The notes below the pieces were generated by a model. That model had not been told where the DNA came from, ran no database searches, and saw only the letters and a program-made list of their open reading frames with translations. From Gimesia maris (GTDB lineage: Bacteria > Planctomycetota > Planctomycetia > Planctomycetales > Planctomycetaceae), in NCBI RefSeq assembly GCF_008298035.1, contig NZ_CP042910.1, positions 1,880,001 through 1,944,000 of the forward strand: a stretch of 64,000 nt of DNA. The letters are read 5' to 3'. A program made the position numbers and the translations under genes. Numbering within the stretch: the stretch's first letter is position 1; each line of letters begins with the position of its first letter. This document shows positions 9,243 to 17,948 of this stretch, piece after piece.

Positions 9243-10463
9243 TCAGGCAAACTCCCGATAGTCATCGTCAACTGCGGCGCACAGGCTCGCAAAAATATCC
9301 GGAACGGCACTTTGCACCCGATTCCAACTGGGAATGAAGGGGGTTTCCATCGGATTATCCAGAAAGTGCAAACCTGCTTTTAGCACATTTTCTGCAAACA
9401 GCTCAACAGCCTTTTCTTCATTATGAATATCCAGGGCCAATCCGTTAATGATGGCGTCGTTGCGATAAGTCTCAATAAAGTCGAGTGCAATCCGATAGTA
9501 AGTGGCTTTAATCGACCGAAACGTTTCGGTGGAGAAGACAACACCATTTGTCGCCAGTTTGCGAAAGATGCCTTTCGAAATATCAATCGACATTTTCGAA
9601 AGCCCCGCGTGGGCATCGTCCACGGACAGGTTCTGATGCTTGTGATCATAGCGGTCAGCAATGTCGACCTGACACAGCCGGTTGGTCGAGAAATTCCGAT
9701 TTACTTCCGAGAGTACACCGATTTCCAGCCCCCAGTCGCTGGGAATCCGGATATCGTTAATGACATCAACACGAAACGAAAACTCGCCCGCCAGTGGATA
9801 GCGATAGCTGTCGAGGTATTCTAGATAATCCAGTGAGCCGAGTATTTTTTTCAGTGCCCTTAACAATGGGGTCACCAGCAGTCGAGTTACCCGGCCATTC
9901 ATTTTACTGCCAGCGACCCGTGCATAATAACCTTTGCAGAACTGATAGTTGAAACTGGGGTTGGCGACAGGATAAATCAGTCGTGCCAGCAGATTGCGGT
10001 CATAAGTGAGGATATCGCAATCGTGCAAAGCGACGGAAGCAGACGTTCCCTGCGCCAGGATATAACCCAGGCAGTACCAGACGTTGCAGCCTTTTCCCAG
10101 CTCGTTGGGAGCCAGTCCCTGGTCCTGCAGGACAGTATTGACTTCCTGAAGTCGAGGGCCATCATTCCAGAGAATCCGATGTTTCTGGGGGAGGCGGCTG
10201 AAGAACTGAATGGCGTGTTTGTATTGCTCTTCGTTTGCCCGATCCAGACCAATCACGATTTCATTCAGATAACCGACTTTCGCCAGTTCTGTCACAATTT
10301 TATCGAGGGCAGGCCCTTCTAGTTCGCTGTACAGACAGGGCAGCACCAGGCTCATCGGGCGTATTTTGGAAAACTGAAGCAGTTCTGCTTCCATCTCGTC
10401 AATCGGGCGTGACGAGAGATTATGTAATGTCGTAATGATACCGTTTTGGTAAAAGTCTCCCAT
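9243..10463 (-). CDS. gpgS: Glucosyl-3-phosphoglycerate synthase (GT81-type)
   Basis: 406 residues, starting at an ATG with GGAG seven bases upstream; a longer reading from 10496 lacks such a site. It is a GT-A glycosyltransferase with nucleotide-sugar loop VIGLDRANEEQ (residues about 70-80), metal-binding HDCDIL (147-152) and conserved NYQFCKGYYARV and GRVTRLLVTPLLRAL. The expected reaction transfers glucose from NDP-glucose to 3-phosphoglycerate. It lies 44 bases after a MpgP-like HAD phosphatase gene and 4 bases before the phosphorylase gene, which supports a role in making the compatible solute glucosylglycerate. A mannosyl version is the main alternative. Confidence 0.85.
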   Translation of the reverse strand: MGDFYQNGIITTLHNLSSRPIDEMEAELLQFSKIRPMSLVLPCLYSELEGPALDKIVTELAKVGYLNEIVIGLDRANEEQYKHAIQFFSRLPQKHRILWNDGPRLQEVNTVLQDQGLAPNELGKGCNVWYCLGYILAQGTSASVALHDCDILTYDRNLLARLIYPVANPSFNYQFCKGYYARVAGSKMNGRVTRLLVTPLLRALKKILGSLDYLEYLDSYRYPLAGEFSFRVDVINDIRIPSDWGLEIGVLSEVNRNFSTNRLCQVDIADRYDHKHQNLSVDDAHAGLSKMSIDISKGIFRKLATNGVVFSTETFRSIKATYYRIALDFIETYRNDAIINGLALDIHNEEKAVELFAENVLKAGLHFLDNPMETPFIPSWNRVQSAVPDIFASLCAAVDDDYREFA

Positions 10464-10507
10464 ACCAGATCTCCATGATCGATGTTTGAGCGCCAAAACC
10501 GGGATGA

Positions 10508-11362
10508 TCAGGTCAATGTTTCATCCAGTATTTGGGTTAACGCATGAGCCCATCCCTGTGGGCCGAACTCTTCAGTAATGATGACCGAAGATTGCTTCTC
10601 AAGATCGGGAGGTTCATGATGGGAAGAGCGCACAATGACCGCGATATCTGCTGCATTGAGCATGGCGACATCATTCTGGCTGTCACCGAGTGCCACGAAT
10701 CGGGGAGAGGATTTACCCGAACGGGTATAACATTCCCTGAACCACTGCAGACATTTTCCTTTGTCACACGCGCCAATCACATGCACAAACCGGCCACCTC
10801 GCAGCAGCCGCAGACCATGATTGGCAATCAGTGCTTCAAACTTACGCAATTGATGTGCCGAGTCCTGCCAAATTAGCGGCTCTGAAAATTCCCGGGTCAT
10901 TGCCTGTACAGCCTCGGATTCCGATAATCCCGTATATGCAATGACTTCAGAGACTTCCATGTCTGAAAATCCTGTAAACAGGAAATTTTCTTCACTGCGT
11001 TTTTTTTGAATGATCGAAAGGATCTCAGCTCTGCTTGCCCCTAAAATATGCACGTCTTTTCCTGAAATTTGTGCAGATGACTCAATTGATTTGATAAACG
11101 CTGTGTCAGGAAAATAGATGGCAGAACCATTTTCCACTACATAGGGATCGGTATTGTTCAGTGCTTCGCGCAACGTGCGCAGTTCGGCTGCCGTTTTGCT
11201 GGTATTCAGCATCAATGGAATTCCCGCAGTTCGTAATCGTGAGATGACAGGCACTGCGGGGGTAAACGAATATGTATCATGATCCAGCAATGTGCCATCC
11301 AGATCACTCATGACAATCAAGGGGGGACTATTTTCTAATGTATGTTGAGATTCTGTAGACAT
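10508..11362 (-). CDS. HAD-family glucosyl/mannosyl-3-phosphoglycerate phosphatase
   Basis: 284 residues from the ATG at 11362; an upstream in-frame reading to 11467 has an uncharacteristic basic extension. HAD motif I is VMSDLDGTLLD with Asp20 and Asp22, motif II is in LMLNTSKTAAEL, and motif IV is ALGDSQNDVAML. The cap segment GGRFVHVIGACDKGKCLQWF resembles MpgP/YedP-type phosphatases. It is the first gene of the three-gene minus-strand operon and would remove the phosphate from glucosyl-3-phosphoglycerate made by the next gene product. Confidence 0.85.
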   Translation of the reverse strand: MSTESQHTLENSPPLIVMSDLDGTLLDHDTYSFTPAVPVISRLRTAGIPLMLNTSKTAAELRTLREALNNTDPYVVENGSAIYFPDTAFIKSIESSAQISGKDVHILGASRAEILSIIQKKRSEENFLFTGFSDMEVSEVIAYTGLSESEAVQAMTREFSEPLIWQDSAHQLRKFEALIANHGLRLLRGGRFVHVIGACDKGKCLQWFRECYTRSGKSSPRFVALGDSQNDVAMLNAADIAVIVRSSHHEPPDLEKQSSVIITEEFGPQGWAHALTQILDETLT

Positions 11363-11612
11363 AACCTGACAGATGCAGTGAAAGGGGAGACTGTATAAAG
11401 CGGCTGGCGAGAAACGCTGTCTGCATCCTAACAGGTATTGTTCCCGCGAACAAATACGTCTCGACATTCGCTAAGAATGAATGTGCCAATGGTTGTAGAC
11501 AAATGTCTGAAGCAACACAGTTTTCATTGGTAACATGGATTGGTAAACTGTGTTAAATAATTATTGACTACACTTTAGGCTCCTGCATCATGTAATTCGA
11601 AAGTTTGCGTTC

Positions 11613-14600
11613 ATGCGAAAAGTCATTCAATCAGTTGCTCTGTTAATAATTTCACTCGGCGCTGTGTCCAGCCTTCACGCTGCTGATTCCGGTTCGCTCG
11701 CATTACAGGAACCCTGGAATTCACAATATACCCAGGAGAATGCCACCGGTCCTCATGTTCTGGGACTGTGGACGTTTGATGATACTAATCCGGGTACTGA
11801 TCTTTCAGGAAACGGAAATACGGCTTCCTTCAATGGGTCTGAAATTGAACCACAGGGGAAATTCGGTGCTGCGATGCGTTCCTTCCCCGGATTTCCCGTA
11901 GAGGATAAACGCCATTGGGCTTCCGTGAAAACGTCACCTCGTCTTTCACCGCGCGGTGCTTTCACTTTGGAAATGTGGGTCCAGCCTGAAGCCGATATTG
12001 AAAAAGCGGTTACCGCCTATCTGCTCGATAAAAAGTATGTCAGCCATAACGACTATCAACTCATCGTTAATCCGGCGGGGCGAACCGGAACCAGAACTTT
12101 GAGAGCCATTCTCGGTTTTGGTGACTTTTCTGAGACCTGGTATTCCGACCCGCTCAAGCTGGATCCAGGTACCTGGTATCACATTGTGTTTATGTATAAC
12201 GGTGCCGGTCGAGGTCGATTTCTGGTCAATGGATTACCACACGGTGAAAAGACAGTCGCTGGCGTGGGAGCGATCACTCCCGGGACCAGGCCGCTTACTA
12301 TCGGGGATCGTAACGGGAGTAATTATGGTGGCTTTCCGGGGCTGATTGATCAGGTGCGGATCAGTAGTGGGGAACTGGAATTTCGTCCGGTGCGCTTTGA
12401 TCGTCTTACTCAGCGGTCCTGCTACATTCGGATGGAGCAGAACCCGTCGCTTGCCTTTCAGGTAACGAACCTGCAGCCGGAGTTGTTGTCAGAAGCGACT
12501 GTCACCTGGTTATTGAATGGCGACATTCAGGGGACATCCACTTTGAAAAATCTGGAATCAGGTAAACCCCAACAGATCCTGTTCCCTTTAAATACCTCCT
12601 TACGTCCGGACCAGTATGACTTGACGGCCCGATTGAAAACATCTGGTCCGCCACAGACAACAGCGGAGGCAGTGTTCCCGATTCAAATTGTAGGGCGTAA
12701 ATTACCTGACCAGTTTCCCGTGATCATGTGGGGAGCCGGGATTGGTGAAATTGACCGCCTGAAAAAAATTGGTTTTACACATGCGGTGGCAACCAGGGTC
12801 AATTACGCAAAAGTACTGGAAGCGGGCGAACCCACCCTGGTAGATTCCGAAGAAAATGTCGCTAAGATGCGAGCCGGTCTGGATCGGGGGCTGGCCAATG
12901 GCATTTCGTTTTACGCATCATTGTCTCCTGGTTCTTATCTGAGATCTCGTGAAAAACTTCAACGTGTGAACCGGGATGGAACCACGCTTTCTTCACGCGA
13001 AGACATCTGCCCCCTGATTCCAGAGATCAAAGAGTTCACGTATAACGTGGGAGCTTCAGTAGCACAGACCTATCAGGATTATCCCGCGCTGGATTCTGCT
13101 CTACTGCATACTGAAGTTCGAGGTCATTCACGTCCCTGTTTTCATCAACATGACCGCGAAGCATTTAAGAAGTTTGCCGGAATAGAGATTCCAGCAGAAG
13201 CCGGTCCACCTCGGGGAGTTGACTATAAAAAACTGAAAAACTTCCCTTCGGACCGTGTCGTTTCTGACGATGACCCGCTCTATGTCTACTACAAGTGGCA
13301 TTGGAAAACCGGTGATGGTTGGAACGAATTAAACAGTGATCTGGAACGGGGGCTGAATTCGACTGCTAAAAAATTCTGGACCTGGTATGACCCGGCGATG
13401 CGCGTGGCCAGTGTATTTGGCTCCGGTGGAAATGTGAATGTACTTTCGCACTGGACTTACAGTTATCCCGATCCGATTCGTATCAATGTTGTTGGTGACG
13501 AATTGTTTGCCATGGCCCGAGGGTCTCAAAAGCATCAGGATGTGATGAATATGACGCAGATCATCTGGTATCGATCACAGACCGCGCCGATTCCGAAAAA
13601 AACGGGTGACGGGCCAGAAGATCTGGCACATTGGGAGGAAGAACAACCAGATGCGGCTTTTATCACGATCTCTCCCATGCATTTGAGAGAAGCGTTCTGG
13701 GCTAAAATGTCACGACCCATCAAAGGCATTATGTACCATGGCTGGCAGTCTCTGGTGCCAACCGATGGGGCCGGCGGATATCGCTATACCAATCCTCAAA
13801 CTCAACACGAATTGACGCGACTGATTCATGAAGTCGTACAGCCTCTGGGACCGGCTCTAAAAACGATGCCGGCAGCAAAGAATGATATTGCCTTCTATGA
13901 AAGTTTTGCCTCACAGGTTTTTGCCAGACGCGGAACTTATGGCTGGAACGGTTACTGGCTGGGAGACGCGCATCAGATGCTGCAGTGGGCCGGTTTACAG
14001 ACGGATGTTGTGTTTGACGAAACAATCAATCAGACTGGACTGGATCAGTACAAGGTACTGGTGATGATGGATTGTGATGTGATTACAGAATCGATTCAGC
14101 AGGCAATTCAAGATTTTCAGACGCGGGGCGGGATCGTGATTGCCGACGAACGGGTTTCTCCTGCTGTCAAACCAGACATTCGAATTTCATCCTACACGCG
14201 ATCCGGTAAAGCAGATCTTGATAAACAGGAGTTACAGAAAAAGGCTGCAGAACTGCGACAGGCACTGACTGGAAAGTACTCTCGTTATGTCGATTCTTCT
14301 AATCTGAATGTGGTTCCCTATTGTCGTCGTGCCTCTCATGCGGACTACATTTTTGTCGTGAATGACAATCGCGAATTCGGCGATTATGTCGGTCACCATG
14401 GTCGTGTGATGGAAATCGGACTCCCTGCAGAATCAACTTTATCTGTGAATCGCCAGGATGGCTTTTTTTATGATCTGGTTCAGCATCAGCAGGTCAATAT
14501 GGAATTGTCGAATCAGCAGCAGACATCAAATGTGAAACTGGGACCCGGTGCAGGCGGGATTTATCTCCGCACAGATCAGCCGATCAAACGGGTGGCTGTT

Positions 14601-14948
14601 GACGTCCCCTCGGCATTGAAACGCGGGGAAGCCGGAACAGTTACGATTCAAGTTCTTGATGAGCAGGGGGCCCCGGTCGCTGCTGTCATACCTGTGGAAG
14701 TATCGATTGAAGATGCGGAAGGACGTGTGGCGGAAATGTCCGGATATCGTGCTCTTCAGGATGGCGAACAGAAATTCCAGGTACAGATTGCACCTAATGA
14801 TAAAGCAGGAGTCTGGATCGTGCGGGTGAAAGAACTTGCTTCGGGCAAAAGTACCACATCCTGGTTTCGAGTTGCCGATGATAACAGCGCAGTGAAACCG
14901 CATGGTCAGAATATTAAGGGCTTTAATCCTGAACAGCCCGCCGGCTAG
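11613..14948 (+). CDS. Large exported LamG-domain protein with a glycosidase-like barrel
   Basis: 1,111 residues. A signal peptide of about 23 residues ends near SSLHA-ADS. A LamG/concanavalin-type beta sandwich spans about residues 45-250 (GLWTFDDTNPGTDLSGNGN; TWYHIVFMYNGAGRG; PLTIGDRNG). Residues about 370-760 read like a TIM-barrel glycosidase (IDRLKKIGFTHAVATRVNY; ALLHTEVRGHSRPCF; MYHGWQSLVP), followed by a region like the trimerisation domain of GH42-type enzymes (YKVLVMMDCDVITESIQQAI). The C-terminus is beta-rich. An exported polysaccharide-acting enzyme is likely, but I cannot name the catalytic pair. No strong ribosome site precedes the ATG. Confidence 0.75.
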   Translation: MRKVIQSVALLIISLGAVSSLHAADSGSLALQEPWNSQYTQENATGPHVLGLWTFDDTNPGTDLSGNGNTASFNGSEIEPQGKFGAAMRSFPGFPVEDKRHWASVKTSPRLSPRGAFTLEMWVQPEADIEKAVTAYLLDKKYVSHNDYQLIVNPAGRTGTRTLRAILGFGDFSETWYSDPLKLDPGTWYHIVFMYNGAGRGRFLVNGLPHGEKTVAGVGAITPGTRPLTIGDRNGSNYGGFPGLIDQVRISSGELEFRPVRFDRLTQRSCYIRMEQNPSLAFQVTNLQPELLSEATVTWLLNGDIQGTSTLKNLESGKPQQILFPLNTSLRPDQYDLTARLKTSGPPQTTAEAVFPIQIVGRKLPDQFPVIMWGAGIGEIDRLKKIGFTHAVATRVNYAKVLEAGEPTLVDSEENVAKMRAGLDRGLANGISFYASLSPGSYLRSREKLQRVNRDGTTLSSREDICPLIPEIKEFTYNVGASVAQTYQDYPALDSALLHTEVRGHSRPCFHQHDREAFKKFAGIEIPAEAGPPRGVDYKKLKNFPSDRVVSDDDPLYVYYKWHWKTGDGWNELNSDLERGLNSTAKKFWTWYDPAMRVASVFGSGGNVNVLSHWTYSYPDPIRINVVGDELFAMARGSQKHQDVMNMTQIIWYRSQTAPIPKKTGDGPEDLAHWEEEQPDAAFITISPMHLREAFWAKMSRPIKGIMYHGWQSLVPTDGAGGYRYTNPQTQHELTRLIHEVVQPLGPALKTMPAAKNDIAFYESFASQVFARRGTYGWNGYWLGDAHQMLQWAGLQTDVVFDETINQTGLDQYKVLVMMDCDVITESIQQAIQDFQTRGGIVIADERVSPAVKPDIRISSYTRSGKADLDKQELQKKAAELRQALTGKYSRYVDSSNLNVVPYCRRASHADYIFVVNDNREFGDYVGHHGRVMEIGLPAESTLSVNRQDGFFYDLVQHQQVNMELSNQQQTSNVKLGPGAGGIYLRTDQPIKRVAVDVPSALKRGEAGTVTIQVLDEQGAPVAAVIPVEVSIEDAEGRVAEMSGYRALQDGEQKFQVQIAPNDKAGVWIVRVKELASGKSTTSWFRVADDNSAVKPHGQNIKGFNPEQPAG

Positions 14949-15562
14949 ACTGTGTCCAGTTTAACTGTAGCGTCTCCGGGGCCATTCGGACCGAGTATAT
15001 TAGATTGAGAGACACTATGGTTAAATGTGATACCCTCCAGGGAAAGTAACACTTTCGTCTGGAGCTGTCAGCGTTTGACTCAGCCTGACTGCCTGCTGCG
15101 CAACTGCTGTCTCGCGGATCGGATTCTGTCTCGATGACGAACTTCACGAAACATTAATTTATGGGATTTTCTATCTGAAAGGAGCGTTTGAAGCCACCTC
15201 TTTTTTCCAAGCCTTTCTTATCCAAAATAATTTCTTCATTTGTTCACAGCTTCTTAATAATTCACGCTTAAGATACATCTCATGCGAGATTGCTGTTTAT
15301 TCAAGATCAGCAATCTCTTTGTCTGAATTCCGCAAAGCTCAGACTGGAAGCCAGAATCGTTACTCTAGAGCGCATCACATATAACCATAGCGTCTGTCAA
15401 TCTAACATACCGGATCCAAATGAGCTTGGAGTCGCCAGGGTAATACAGGACAGAGAGTTAACTGTTATTAGAATATCTATGAGATGTACTCAAATCATTA
15501 TTCATTCCAAATCGGTTCTTTGAACCTGGCATGATTTCAGGGCAATTATAAGTATCTCTCAA
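14949..15562. other. 614-base intergenic stretch
   Basis: No convincing gene. Two short readings (14923-15147 minus, 15290-15523 plus from TTG) lack ribosome sites and recognisable sequence. An imperfect hairpin (CTCCAG at 15035-15040 pairing with CTGGAG at 15059-15064, with inner GAAAGT/ACTTTC) follows the LamG gene and could terminate or stabilise its transcript, though it has no T-run. The rest is AT-rich and probably holds the promoter of the next gene. Confidence 0.5.
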
Positions 15563-16588
15563 ATGACTGAATCCGCACTTTTGTCTCAGGTGGCTGTTGA
15601 ACAACCTGACTCTGCAGTGCGCAGCTTTCGCCAGTCGCTTCAGGCAGCCTGGCTCGTTGATCCCCGATACGATTTGCTCTTCCTGGCGAACCTGGGATGG
15701 CCATTACTGGTATTACTTCAGTGGTGGGGAGGCTTGGAGATTCAGAGTGGCATCAGTTTCTGGCAGGTCTATTTTATTACAACACCGCATCGCTGGATCA
15801 CACCCGCATTGTTGTTTTTAGAGCGGGACCGTCTGCAGGCCAACAAGACGAAGTACATTCTGATTACGGTCTGTCTGTTGACGATTCCAATAGCGGTCAA
15901 GATTTCCACGGGGGCGCTCACCTGCCTGCTCACAATCGATTACATCTGGAATGCCTGGCATTTTGCTGCTCAACATCACGGCATCTATAGTATTTATGGT
16001 CGTAAATCAGGGGGACTTTCCCCCGGACGATTGCGGATTGATAAATGGCTGATGCGGGGCTTTCTGTTGTATGTAACGTTTCGAATTGCGAGCTGGGCTT
16101 CTGTGGGAACTGCTGCCAGCCAGGGGTGGGGAACTCTGGATTATGTCTTTGCTGTGATTCCAGTCTCCATGATTCTTAGGGAACTCTGGCAGCTGAGAGC
16201 GGAAACAGTGGGCCGATGTCTCTACTTTACCAGTGTGATGACATTGTATCTGGCAATGCTGGGGGCAGTGGCTGCTCAAAACCCGATGATGCTGCTGGTC
16301 CTGACGACGGCGTCCGCTTTGTTTCATTCCATTGAATATCTGGCAATCGTCAACTGGTCCGTCGACCGGACACGGAAATCCGGTCAATCGACGACACAAC
16401 TGTTTAAAAAACTGATGCCTCGCTGGGGACTGATTCTGGCTGTGTTTGTCGTGATCCTGGGCATGGGAGCCTGGTTGATGGAATCTCATCTGCTGGAACT
16501 CTGGCTCACGGCCAATCTGATCATGGCGTTTCTGCATTATGCCTATGATGGCTTCCTCTGGAAATCAAGGAGGCCTGCGCGCGCATGA
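15563..16588 (+). CDS. Histidine-rich polytopic membrane protein
   Basis: 341 residues with about seven or eight hydrophobic segments. Histidines sit at or near the membrane in clusters: TPHRW (His76), WHFAAQHHG (His133, His138, His139), FHSIEY (His255) and HYAYDGFLWK (His325). This recalls the histidine boxes of membrane di-iron enzymes or other metal-dependent membrane enzymes, but I cannot place it in a named family. The stop overlaps the next gene's start by four bases (ATGA), so the two are translationally coupled. A metal-binding membrane enzyme is inference only. Confidence 0.75.
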   Translation: MTESALLSQVAVEQPDSAVRSFRQSLQAAWLVDPRYDLLFLANLGWPLLVLLQWWGGLEIQSGISFWQVYFITTPHRWITPALLFLERDRLQANKTKYILITVCLLTIPIAVKISTGALTCLLTIDYIWNAWHFAAQHHGIYSIYGRKSGGLSPGRLRIDKWLMRGFLLYVTFRIASWASVGTAASQGWGTLDYVFAVIPVSMILRELWQLRAETVGRCLYFTSVMTLYLAMLGAVAAQNPMMLLVLTTASALFHSIEYLAIVNWSVDRTRKSGQSTTQLFKKLMPRWGLILAVFVVILGMGAWLMESHLLELWLTANLIMAFLHYAYDGFLWKSRRPARA

Positions 16589-17880
16589 AACGTCAGAAAG
16601 GTTCTCTCGATACAACAATAGCTGCCGACGTCGAAATTAAAGGTACAGTGAATGTGACATCTGATAGCAGCCCGATAATTCTGCTGGCGATTATTCTAGC
16701 TTGTCTGACTGGCTGGTGGGTTTCCACAGTCCGTGACGCGGAAAGTCTGAGTCTGCCTTATCTGCGTGTCGATATTGCAATTGTCTGTTTCGTCTGCATG
16801 TTGCCACTGGTCATTCTGAGTTCTGACTGGCTGTTCCGTGTTTTCAGTCATCACAGTCCGCCTCTGTTTAAACTGGTTCAGATTATATTTTATACTGGCG
16901 CGGCAGGAATTCTGATCATGGCTTTGACCAGCAGTCATCCGAATGGCACGCTGAGCAGATACGATGCCTGGGAGTCCATGATTCTGCGACCTGTCCTGGC
17001 CTTCTGGCTGATGATGACTCTGTGTCTGATCGAAGGGCAAATCTCAAAAAGAGGAAAAACCTCTGAATCGAATTCTAAGCAGGGATTCCTGATCTGGGGG
17101 CTGGCTTTGATGACAGCGGTCCTGGTTCCAGCGATCTATATTCAATCACGGGTGAATGAAATCGTGACAACTGTTGAGGAATCACTGGGCAGTGGTCGCC
17201 TGGGGGATGCGCGACGTTTGACTCGCGAGGTCTGTGTACTGGCACCCTGGCAGAAAATTGGTGATCTACCCGCAGGTGATCTGGCTCGCGACCTGGATCG
17301 CAGCTGTTATGAAATCGAACGCAACCTCGGGTTTATGCAGCTTGAGCCCGTAGGTAGTGAAGAAGCCGCCTATCAACAGGCACGGCTATTGACCATTCTG
17401 GGAAAAGGCGAAGCAGCAATCCGACTGCTGGCTCCCTGGAAAGATCAGAAAACCGTGAGCCCACTCACCTGTCAGTTGCTGGGGAATATCTATCAGCAGC
17501 AGGAGCAGTGGGGAGAAAGTGAGCGGTGGTACCAGAAGTCCCTGAATGCCTGGAAACGATTGCCGCATTCAGAACAGCAACAGGCGGGGATTGTCTCTGC
17601 CTGGAAAGGGATTGCATTTGCTGAAAGGAAACGAGGGAACTATGAAGAAGCAGAAAGTGCGTATTTATCGGCGTTGTCACTGGCACCCACGGCTGACCAG
17701 CATTATTTGCTCGCGCAGTTTTATGAAGATACTCAACAGACAAGCAAGGCACGGGAACACGCTCTCCAGGCGATGGCATTGAATGCTGATCGCTATGGAA
17801 AATCCGGTCAAAAACTAATCACTTCATTACAGCAGCAGCACTTTGGTTGCCTGAATGTCTGGCGAGGAAACAGTCTCTGA
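16585..17880 (+). CDS. Membrane protein with C-terminal TPR repeats
   Basis: 431 residues. Five hydrophobic helices lie at about residues 30-48, 56-76, 95-113, 131-148 and 168-186. They are followed by a helical TPR-like domain to the end (AYQQARLLTILGKGEAAIRLL; QQQEQWGESERWYQKSLNAW; NYEEAESAYLSALSLAPTADQHYLLAQFYEDTQQTSKA). It starts within the last codons of the histidine-rich membrane gene (ATGA overlap). Its TPR region may be a docking platform for that partner. Function unknown. Confidence 0.8.
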   Translation: MKRQKGSLDTTIAADVEIKGTVNVTSDSSPIILLAIILACLTGWWVSTVRDAESLSLPYLRVDIAIVCFVCMLPLVILSSDWLFRVFSHHSPPLFKLVQIIFYTGAAGILIMALTSSHPNGTLSRYDAWESMILRPVLAFWLMMTLCLIEGQISKRGKTSESNSKQGFLIWGLALMTAVLVPAIYIQSRVNEIVTTVEESLGSGRLGDARRLTREVCVLAPWQKIGDLPAGDLARDLDRSCYEIERNLGFMQLEPVGSEEAAYQQARLLTILGKGEAAIRLLAPWKDQKTVSPLTCQLLGNIYQQQEQWGESERWYQKSLNAWKRLPHSEQQQAGIVSAWKGIAFAERKRGNYEEAESAYLSALSLAPTADQHYLLAQFYEDTQQTSKAREHALQAMALNADRYGKSGQKLITSLQQQHFGCLNVWRGNSL

Positions 17881-17948
17881 TTCAGGCCAGGCGAGGGGCC
17901 ACTCGGGTCCTGCCTTTCTGTATTGTTCTGCAATTTCGGGGAGCATTG

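Noticed and set aside
11564..11596. TTGACT ... TGTAAT as a promoter for the LamG gene
   Set aside because: The spacer is 21 bases, too long for a standard sigma-70-type promoter.
15290..15523. 77-codon plus-strand frame in the 614-base gap
   Set aside because: Starts at TTG without a ribosome site, has no recognisable sequence and no coding bias I can see.
17888..17917. Possible terminator hairpin after the TPR gene (CAGG-CGAG/CTCG-ggt-CCTG then CCTTTCT)
   Set aside because: The stem is broken by a three-base bulge and the T-run is interrupted; too weak to call.
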